A stretch of 6,554 nucleotides of DNA, from NCBI GenBank assembly GCA_021202205.1, contig JAJQDJ010000285.1:1-6554 (forward strand), read 5' to 3'. This stretch comes from Erysipelotrichaceae bacterium (GTDB lineage Bacteria > Bacillota_I > Bacilli_A > Erysipelotrichales > Coprobacillaceae). This document shows positions 1-5,055 of this stretch, piece by piece. A program made the translations under genes and the position numbers. The notes below the pieces were generated by a model. That model made no database searches, was not told the DNA's origin, and saw only the letters and a list, made by a program, of their open reading frames with translations. Each line of letters starts with the position of its first letter. Within the stretch, counting starts at the first letter, position 1.

Positions 1-14
1 TTTTATCCATGTTT

Positions 15-305
15 TTATATTAATGATGCCATTTTTGAAGTGCGAAACTTGAGATCTATAACTGCACCTGATAAAATATAATGCTTACCTCGAAAAAGTC
101 TCGTTTTATAATCAGCATATTTTTCAATATTTTGACACCAGGATTGTCCCCACCAACTGGTTGCTATTTCATCAGAATGAGGAATGACAGGTTCCATCAA
201 CCTTCCTTTTTTCTTGGCATTTGTCACACTTTCATGAGCTTTTTGCCTTAATTCTATTGCCGATAACTGTTCATATGTTGTTTGATAGTCCCAATATCTA
301 GTCAT
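15..305 (-). pseudogene. SWIM zinc-finger family protein, truncated N-terminal remnant
   Basis: This resembles the N-terminal part of bacterial SWIM zinc-finger proteins, which often accompany SWI2/SNF2 ATPases. The visible signature is RYWDYQTTYEQLSA near the start, then SWWGQSWCQNIEKYADY from about residue 50 and RGKHYILSGAVIDLKF after it. The frame ends in TAA at 15-17 after 96 residues, just where relatives continue through a V-x-G segment towards the C-x-C / C-x-H zinc site, which is therefore missing. Full-length relatives are several hundred residues. A second in-frame TAA lies at 3-5, while the other two minus-strand frames stay open to the window edge, so a frameshift and a point mutation are both possible. 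I chose the ATG at 303-305 because a GGATGG-like site precedes it at workable spacing and the family normally starts close to R-Y/W. The ATG at 315-317 (four residues longer) has no spaced ribosome site. The start overlaps the SNF2 stop by 8 bases, implying translational coupling. The family call is fairly secure; loss of function is inferred. Confidence 0.7.
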
Positions 306-1689
306 TTGTATCACCATCCAATGTCAATAAATTTAGTAACTCATCATTACTCATTTCAGTAATCCATTTCGTATCAGTAGTGATGATTTCATCAGCCAAA
401 GCTTGCTTGGATTCAATCATCTTATCTATCTTTTCTTCAATAGTTCCGTTACATACAAACTTATGAACAAAGACATTCTTCTTTTGACCAATTCTAAAAG
501 CACGATCACTTGCCTGATTTTCGACAGCTGGATTCCACCACCTATCAAAATGAATGACATGATTGGCACCAACCAAATTCAAACCAGTACCTGCTGCTTT
601 GAGTGATAAAACAATATAAGGGATATATTCTTCATCACTATTAAACCTTTCAACAATCTCTTGTCGTTTTTTAGTTAGATCAATATAATCAATGACTTCT
701 ATTTTATCAGGTAAATCACTAATAATAGACTTATCAGTTTTAACTCTTCTTAATATAAACGGAGATACCATATTTCTAAGTTTTGTCATATTTTGTGGTT
801 TATATTCCAATGTTTTACTAAATTTTTTAAAGTCTTCCGAAGAACCTAACAAACCTTTATTTAAGAAATCAAACAAAGACCAAAGATTTGTTAATTCATT
901 TTCAATTGGTGTACCCGTCATGGCAATACGCATCTTCGAATTGATTTTTTTGATATTTCTTGTTTGTTTTGTTTGCGGATTTTTGATGGCCTGAGCTTCA
1001 TCTAAAATCAAGCAATCCCAAGTTATATCATTTAAATAGTGTATTTTTGAAGCCATAGCATAAGTTGTGATAACTAAGAAAGGTTTATGTTTTCTTAATT
1101 CTTCACTCATATAATCAGCATTCATACCATGAGCAATATAATAATTTAAATCAGGAACAAATTTTTCTATTTCCTTAGACCAGTTACCTAATAATGAAGC
1201 AGGCACAATAAGTAATACATGAGCATTGTGATTTTGTTCATACATATTTTCTAAAAAGGTTAATACTTGTAATGTCTTACCTAAACCCATATCATCAGCT
1301 AAACAAGCCCCAAAGCCAAACTGATTCATATAATTATAACCACTTTGTTGATATGGCCTAAGTGTTGCATTAATATGAGGTACTTCACTTATATTCATAC
1401 GATTAGGATCTCTTAGATTATTAACCATACTATTAAGCCATTCACCATTAGAAATCATGACACCATTATCAACATCAATATCTTCAGCCTCCATTTGTGA
1501 TTGAAAAGCTTCTTTCAAGGTAACAGTACCATCATATTCATTAACATGTTCTAATAATTCTTCTAAACGATGATGATTGATTTCAACCCATTGACCCTTA
1601 AACCATACAAGTCCTTCTTCATGATCTAATAATTCTTCTATTTCTTCATCAGATAGTTTTTGACCATTAATTGCTAATCTAGCATCCAT
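298..1689 (-). CDS. SNF2 ATPase, C-terminal helicase fragment (463 residues from the first internal ATG), lacking motif IV
   Basis: This is the catalytic half of the SNF2 gene. Numbered from the ATG at 1687-1689, lobe 1 is complete: ATLRPYQQSG (Q-motif region) near 108-117, Walker A DDMGLGKT at 132-139, VITTYAM near 206-212, Walker B DEAQ at 230-233, motif III TGTPIEN at 258-264 and FILRRVK at 311-317. Lobe 2 retains motif V, LSLKAAGTGLNL, at 361-372, the DRWWNPAVENQ block and motif VI QASDRAFRIGQ at 392-402. Between DYIDLTK and KRQEIVERF the linker and motif IV, including the usual V-L-V-F-[ST]-Q-[FY] and G-G-[ST] blocks, are absent. The ATG is probably not a natural start: no spaced Shine-Dalgarno precedes it and homologous coding sequence continues upstream to the TGA. 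The stop (TAG, 298-300) overlaps the SWIM gene start. A protein made from this piece would be expected to lack coupled ATPase and translocation activity. Confidence 0.7.
   Translation of the reverse strand: MDARLAINGQKLSDEEIEELLDHEEGLVWFKGQWVEINHHRLEELLEHVNEYDGTVTLKEAFQSQMEAEDIDVDNGVMISNGEWLNSMVNNLRDPNRMNISEVPHINATLRPYQQSGYNYMNQFGFGACLADDMGLGKTLQVLTFLENMYEQNHNAHVLLIVPASLLGNWSKEIEKFVPDLNYYIAHGMNADYMSEELRKHKPFLVITTYAMASKIHYLNDITWDCLILDEAQAIKNPQTKQTRNIKKINSKMRIAMTGTPIENELTNLWSLFDFLNKGLLGSSEDFKKFSKTLEYKPQNMTKLRNMVSPFILRRVKTDKSIISDLPDKIEVIDYIDLTKKRQEIVERFNSDEEYIPYIVLSLKAAGTGLNLVGANHVIHFDRWWNPAVENQASDRAFRIGQKKNVFVHKFVCNGTIEEKIDKMIESKQALADEIITTDTKWITEMSNDELLNLLTLDGDTND
664..675 (-). other. Junction of an apparent in-frame internal deletion in SNF2 lobe 2
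   Basis: On the minus strand the codons read ACT AAA AAA CGA, joining D-L-T-K to K-R-Q-E-I-V-E-R-F. In relatives the first block starts the inter-lobe segment (L-T-K-x-Q...) and the second follows the G-G-[ST]...K-K-R block about 100-130 residues later. The A-rich lysine codons occur on both sides in the family, so short-homology recombination between two such sites would give this join. The deletion is inferred from family knowledge, not from an alignment run here. Confidence 0.65.
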
Positions 1690-1776
1690 CTCTAAAATGG
1701 CATTAAAGCCAACTGTTGATGGTTCTCTATCACCAATGCTAACATTAATAGATATTGAGGAACTCTTTTTACGCCA

Positions 1777-1779
1777 TCA
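1777..1779 (-). other. Premature TGA at a conserved Trp position in the SNF2 gene
   Basis: Reading across the site on the minus strand gives C-R-V-P-N-[TGA]-W-R-K-K, with both sides in the same frame. SNF2 relatives have two tryptophans here (P-[ND]-W-W), so a single G-to-A change of TGG would make this stop. The absence of any other in-frame TGA in the intact genes argues against TGA being read as Trp in this organism. Confidence 0.7.
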
Positions 1780-2565
1780 ATTAGGAACACGACATTTAAT
1801 ATTGCATTTTTCTATTTCTGGAACATTTAGTAATAAATCATAAGCTTCTTTTACTGTTAGTTTTACGGGATGAAACATTTCACCAGTTTCCATAAAATGT
1901 GCTATAAGTGGTGATACTTCTGCTACTTTATTTAAACAAGATAACAAAGATATAAGTTTTAATCTGTCATCTTTATATTCTTCTAGTGCATATTTTAATG
2001 GGACATGTTCAATTTTATTATTGGTTTTTGTGGCATAGGATGCCATAAATGCAAAAGGATAATCTTTATCATCTAAATTTACTAAATGGAAATAGATTCT
2101 GTGTGCAACTGTAAGATCTTGTGATTTTTCAGTTATGTAGAATTGTACAGAACCATTATAATCCTTAATTTCCCTAGAAAAGACTTCTGTGAGTTTAATA
2201 AAGATATGATCTAACCAATCTCTATTGATATATTCATTCCCCACAATAAAAGGTATAGAATCTAATAAATAATCATATGTATCTCCATGTATTTCTAAAT
2301 CAATATTTTCTCTAGCTATTTCTAATTGTGGCTGATTTGTCAGTTCTTTGATAAATGAATTAGATATCATATAAAGATAATGGGATGACATACTTAATTT
2401 AGATAAATTGTCTCTAAATCCAAAATAGTATAACGCCTGATATTTATCTTCTAGAAATTCTTTTTGCAGTTTTAATACTTTATTGTTATCCACTTGATAA
2501 GTTGTATCTACAATAAAGCTTTTTTCTGTAATAATGAATTGTAAATTTGATAGGCTATTTGCCAT
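1777..2565 (-). CDS. SNF2 ATPase, N-terminal fragment (262 residues, ends at premature TGA)
   Basis: This is what would be translated from the real start of the SNF2 gene. It holds the N-terminal SNF2-associated region rather than the helicase core. The recognisable family blocks are FAFMASYAT at about residues 171-179, then HVPLKYALEEYKDD, LLSCLNKVAEVSPLIAHFME and GEMFHPVKLTVKEAYDLL. It ends CRVPN before the TGA, where relatives read a short R-[IVL]-P-[ND]-W-W-[RK]-K motif. There is no ATPase motif, signal peptide or membrane segment, so the fragment alone should have no remodelling activity. It has its own promoter and ribosome site and does not look shortened at its N-terminus. A conventional annotation would call it a hypothetical or SNF2-associated protein starting at the GTG (2574). 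Confidence 0.65.
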   Translation of the reverse strand: MANSLSNLQFIITEKSFIVDTTYQVDNNKVLKLQKEFLEDKYQALYYFGFRDNLSKLSMSSHYLYMISNSFIKELTNQPQLEIARENIDLEIHGDTYDYLLDSIPFIVGNEYINRDWLDHIFIKLTEVFSREIKDYNGSVQFYITEKSQDLTVAHRIYFHLVNLDDKDYPFAFMASYATKTNNKIEHVPLKYALEEYKDDRLKLISLLSCLNKVAEVSPLIAHFMETGEMFHPVKLTVKEAYDLLLNVPEIEKCNIKCRVPN

Positions 2566-2585
2566 AATGGTCACTCCTTTATATG

Positions 2586-2614
2586 ATTATAACATAATAA
2601 ACAATAGATGTTTA
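2586..2614 (-). promoter_or_regulatory. Predicted sigma-A promoter of the SNF2-SWIM genes
   Basis: On the minus strand, TAAACA (2614-2609) lies 17 bases before a perfect TATAAT (2591-2586), which also has the extended -10 TG (TGTTATAAT). Transcription would start at about 2579-2580, so the leader would be only about 15 bases and would begin at or within the AAAGGAG ribosome site. The -10 is strong and the -35 moderate (4 of 6). Confidence 0.55.
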
Positions 2615-2649
2615 AAAATTATGAATAATTCATGATTTTTTAACAAACA

Positions 2650-2675
2650 AAAAGGTTATGAATCCATAACCTTTT
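2650..2675 (-). terminator. Rho-independent terminator after the GH1 gene
   Basis: An 11-bp perfect hairpin has arms AAAAGGTTATG and CATAACCTTTT and a 4-base loop. In the minus-strand transcript it is followed by TGTTTGTT. It begins seven bases after the GH1 stop codon and closes the HAD-GH1 operon, separating it from the SNF2 promoter. Confidence 0.85.
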
Positions 2676-2681
2676 AATAAT

Positions 2682-4145
2682 CTAATCTAAATCAGTACCT
2701 TGTGATGCTATCACTTTCTTATACCAATAGAATGAATCTTTTCTTAAACGATGCATATCTCCACTACCATCATCATGTTTATCAACGTAGATAAAACCAT
2801 AACGTTTACGCATTTCACCCGTACCTGCAGAAACCAAATCAATGCAACCCCATGTTGTATAAGCAATCAAATCAACACCATTTTCTATAGCTTTATCCAT
2901 AGCTTGAATATGTAATCTATGATAATCAATACGATAATCATCATGAATAGAACCATCTTCTTCTACTGTATCATAAGCACCCAAACCATTTTCAACAACC
3001 ATTAATGGTCTTTCATAACGATCATAGATCATTTCAAGATAATATTGTAAACCATCAGGATCTAAGGCCCAGCCCCAATCAGAATAAGTTAAATATTCAT
3101 TACGTACACCTGATGACATATTACCACCTACAACATCAGTGTTTGGATGCGTTGTAACAGCTTGAGACATATAATAAGAGAATGTATAGATATCAACTGT
3201 ACCTTCCTTAAGTTCTGCTAAATCTTGTTCAGTAATATCCAATTGAACATTATGTTCTTTCCATAAACGTTTAGCATATGTTGGATATTGACCAAAGCAT
3301 TGAACATCGCCACTGTAGAAAATACCTTTTTCCCATTTAGAGCGATTGAACAAGATATCTTTAGGATCACTTGTAAGTGGGTAATATGTAATACCACAAA
3401 TCATACATCCAATTTGATTATTTGGATCTATTTCATGTCCAATCTTAACAGCTCTAGCACTCGCTACATATTGATAATGAAGATGTTGATAAGCTTCATG
3501 ATAGGCTTCATCACTGGCATTATCTGGTAAGAAATTAATTGTATTATTGATTTCATTAAATGTTAACCAATATTTTACTAATCCCTTATATTCTTTAAAA
3601 ATAGTGGTGACATATTTTTCATATAAATCAATATAAATTCTATTTTGCCAATCACCATATTTTTCTTCTAATGCTAAAGGTGTGTCAAAATGCCAAATAG
3701 ATACTAATGGTTCAATGCCTGCATTTTTTAATTCAGTAAAGACATCACGATAAAAATCTAATCCAGCTTGATTAGGTTCATTTTCTTCACCAGTAGGATA
3801 TATTCTAGACCAGGAAATAGATAATCTAAACATCTTGAATCCCATTTCTTTAAGCAAAGCAATATCTTCTTTATAATGATGATAAAAATCAATTGCATCA
3901 TGATTTGGATATAATTCATCATCGAACACTGCAAAATGCGCACCTTCAGGTAATTTAAAACCTCTATTTGGTAATTTTTGTTTATGACCATCTTTATCAA
4001 TAAATGTTACCATACGTGGCGTATCAACAGCTCCACCTGTTGTCACATCAGTACGTGCCATGCCTCTACCATTTACATTCCAAGCCCCTTCTGCCTGATT
4101 AGCAGCAATGGCACCACCCCAATAAAAATCTTTACTAAAACTCAT
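2682..4145 (-). CDS. bglA: 6-phospho-beta-glucosidase, glycoside hydrolase family 1 (BglA type)
   Basis: This cytoplasmic retaining glycosidase is expected to hydrolyse 6-phospho-beta-glucosides, such as cellobiose-6-phosphate or phosphorylated aryl glucosides made by a PTS, to glucose-6-phosphate and glucose or an aglycone. The 487-residue length is normal for GH1. The family N-terminal block FYWGGAIAANQAEGAWN is at 7-23. The general acid/base is Glu198 in WLTFNE and the nucleophile is Glu385 in VVENGLG. The phosphate pocket is shown by Ser439, Lys447 and Tyr449 in DLVSAGTGEMRKRYGFIYVD. This matches the phospho-specific enzymes of the E. coli BglA group and points away from plain beta-glucosidases. 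There is no signal peptide. The ATG at 4143-4145 is one base from the HAD stop, with AAAGGA (4161-4156) inside the end of the HAD gene and a 10-base spacer, so the two are coupled. The stop is TAG. The exact substrate (glucoside rather than galactoside, and which aglycone) cannot be read from sequence alone. Confidence 0.93.
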   Translation of the reverse strand: MSFSKDFYWGGAIAANQAEGAWNVNGRGMARTDVTTGGAVDTPRMVTFIDKDGHKQKLPNRGFKLPEGAHFAVFDDELYPNHDAIDFYHHYKEDIALLKEMGFKMFRLSISWSRIYPTGEENEPNQAGLDFYRDVFTELKNAGIEPLVSIWHFDTPLALEEKYGDWQNRIYIDLYEKYVTTIFKEYKGLVKYWLTFNEINNTINFLPDNASDEAYHEAYQHLHYQYVASARAVKIGHEIDPNNQIGCMICGITYYPLTSDPKDILFNRSKWEKGIFYSGDVQCFGQYPTYAKRLWKEHNVQLDITEQDLAELKEGTVDIYTFSYYMSQAVTTHPNTDVVGGNMSSGVRNEYLTYSDWGWALDPDGLQYYLEMIYDRYERPLMVVENGLGAYDTVEEDGSIHDDYRIDYHRLHIQAMDKAIENGVDLIAYTTWGCIDLVSAGTGEMRKRYGFIYVDKHDDGSGDMHRLRKDSFYWYKKVIASQGTDLD

Positions 4146-4146
4146 C

Positions 4147-4962
4147 TTATATTAATCCTTTCGCTTCTAATTCTTTAAGACAATGAGCTACGCCATTATC
4201 ATTATTTGATAAAGTGATATAATCAGCACGTTCTTTCACTTCATCAATAGCATTTTCCATTGCTACACCTAACCCACAATATTCAATCATTGATAAATCA
4301 TTATAGCCATCACCAAAAGCAATAGTTTCTTCTTTCTTAATGCCTAATTTATCAAATAAATGTGTTAAAGAGGCTGCTTTATCAATACCTTTATCTACAC
4401 ATTCGATAAAATATGGATCTGAACGATAAATATTAATACGACCTTCATATGGTGCCTTAAATTCATCTAATACTTCAGCAATGTATTTTGGTTCACCAGT
4501 AACCAATACTTTATTAACAGGGAAAGTAATTTCAGATTTAAAATCATGAACAAGTCTAATAGACATTTTTGTTGTAAAACTTTCCAATTGAATCCAATGA
4601 TCACCAGCATCTTCTGTAATAATCTCTGTACCATGATATGTTAATGGTGACAAACCAAAATATTTGGCACGATCATACATTTCATGAGCAGTTTCAGCAG
4701 TAATTGTTTGACTATAAATAACTTCTTTAGTTTTAAAATTAGAAATTTTAGCACCATTAAATGATAAAATATAACCACCTAATTCATCTAATTTTAATTC
4801 ATATGCTTCTTTGTAAACCCCAGCAGTTGGTCTACCTGATGCTAATACTATAACAACACCTTTTTTTGCGAGCTTAATCAACTCTTCTCTTGTTTCATCT
4901 AAAATATCTTTGTTGGAATTTGTCAGTGTACCATCCAAATCTAATGCAATTAATTTATACAT
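4147..4962 (-). CDS. Cof-type HAD-IIB family sugar phosphatase (YidA-like)
   Basis: This is a cytoplasmic Mg2+-dependent phosphatase of the haloacid dehalogenase superfamily, 271 residues, the usual size for the Cof/YidA group. Motif I is DLDGT with the nucleophile Asp8 and the acid/base Asp10. Motif II is ASGR with Ser42, motif III is Lys195 in DKGIDKAASL, and motif IV is GDGYND with Asp218 and Asp222. The segment between motifs II and III, about residues 80-185, is the C2B cap that sets substrate choice. Members typically dephosphorylate sugar phosphates or related small molecules. Being first in an operon with a phospho-beta-glucosidase suggests a substrate such as a hexose phosphate, but this is inference from context. 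The start is the ATG at 4960-4962, with AAGGAGG (4974-4968) five bases upstream. The stop is TAA, one base before the GH1 ATG. General regulatory or FMN-phosphatase roles known in the family cannot be excluded. Confidence 0.88.
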   Translation of the reverse strand: MYKLIALDLDGTLTNSNKDILDETREELIKLAKKGVVIVLASGRPTAGVYKEAYELKLDELGGYILSFNGAKISNFKTKEVIYSQTITAETAHEMYDRAKYFGLSPLTYHGTEIITEDAGDHWIQLESFTTKMSIRLVHDFKSEITFPVNKVLVTGEPKYIAEVLDEFKAPYEGRINIYRSDPYFIECVDKGIDKAASLTHLFDKLGIKKEETIAFGDGYNDLSMIEYCGLGVAMENAIDEVKERADYITLSNNDNGVAHCLKELEAKGLI

Positions 4963-4983
4963 ATTAACCTCCTTATTAATTTT

Positions 4984-5011
4984 ATTATATAAGAATTCCT
5001 TTGATTATCAA
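4984..5011 (-). promoter_or_regulatory. Predicted sigma-A promoter of the HAD-GH1 operon
   Basis: On the minus strand, TTGATA (5011-5006) and TATAAT (4989-4984) are separated by 16 bases. The start would fall around 4977, just before the AAGGAGG ribosome site, giving a very short leader. It lies directly after the GH4 terminator, so the operon can be expressed independently of GH4. Confidence 0.65.
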
Positions 5012-5013
5012 AG
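4999..5013. promoter_or_regulatory. 15-bp palindrome over the -35 box: candidate repressor operator
   Basis: CTTTGAT-T-ATCAAAG is a perfect 7+1+7 palindrome in an 82-base intergenic gap. On the minus strand it contains the whole TTGATA -35 hexamer, so a bound dimer would block RNA polymerase. It does not look like a catabolite-control cre site. The regulator is not in the window; a sugar-responsive GntR or LacI type protein is a guess. Confidence 0.5.
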
Positions 5014-5030
5014 ATAAATCTAAAAGAAAA

Positions 5031-5055
5031 AGGGATTATTTTTTTTATAATCCCT
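5031..5055 (-). terminator. Rho-independent terminator overlapping the GH4 stop codon
   Basis: The minus-strand transcript has a 9-bp perfect stem AGGGATTAT / ATAATCCCT with a seven-A loop, followed by TTTTCTTTT. The 5' arm contains the last two sense codons and most of the TAA stop, so the hairpin forms partly within the coding sequence. Confidence 0.8.

Larger units (their letters stand above)
298..2565 (-). pseudogene. SWI2/SNF2-family DEAD/DEAH-box ATPase, disrupted by an in-frame TGA and an internal deletion
   Basis: The two open stretches 2565-1780 and 1776-298 are in the same frame and together read as one SNF2 protein, separated only by TGA at 1777-1779. The family is a nucleic-acid-dependent ATPase with two RecA-like lobes that remodels protein-DNA complexes; the cellular role of the bacterial SNF2/SWIM pair is not well established. 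Codons straight after the TGA encode WRKKSSSISINVSIGDREPS, which the family carries upstream of the helicase domain, so the downstream half does not begin at its first ATG. Read through the TGA, the product would be about 755 residues; relatives are roughly 900-1100 (from memory). Part of the shortfall is an apparent in-frame deletion in lobe 2 near 664-675. The start is the ATG at 2563-2565, with AAAGGAG at 2574-2580 and an 8-base spacer. A GTG at 2572-2574 overlaps that ribosome site and is unlikely. The TGA could be a sequencing error, but the deletion makes genuine decay more likely. Confidence 0.75.

Noticed and set aside
403..994. Plus-strand open frames at 403-606 and 692-994
   Set aside because: They lie antisense to the strongly supported SNF2 helicase core, have no ribosome sites or recognisable domains, and are low-complexity by-products of AT-rich codons.
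1687..1689. ATG as the genuine start of a separate helicase gene
   Set aside because: No spaced Shine-Dalgarno precedes it, and family-matching codons continue upstream for about 29 residues to the TGA in the same frame.
1777..1779. TGA as a recoded Trp (alternative genetic code) or selenocysteine
   Set aside because: All other Trp codons in the intact genes are TGG and none of these genes contains an in-frame TGA. The expected residue is Trp rather than Cys, and no selenocysteine insertion hairpin was evident downstream.
1..2565. The SNF2 gene as part of a phage-defence island such as DISARM
   Set aside because: No methylase, phospholipase-D or other defence gene is visible, and the neighbour is a SWIM protein, which fits the ordinary SNF2-SWIM pair.
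2650..2675. The inverted repeat as an insertion-sequence end or attachment site
   Set aside because: Its position just after a stop codon, its short loop and the trailing T-rich tract make a terminator the better explanation; no transposase or target duplication is present.
3288..4178. Open frames at 3288-3530 (+), 3758-4000 (-) and 3978-4178 (+)
   Set aside because: They overlap the intact GH1 gene in other frames and show no family sequence or start signals.
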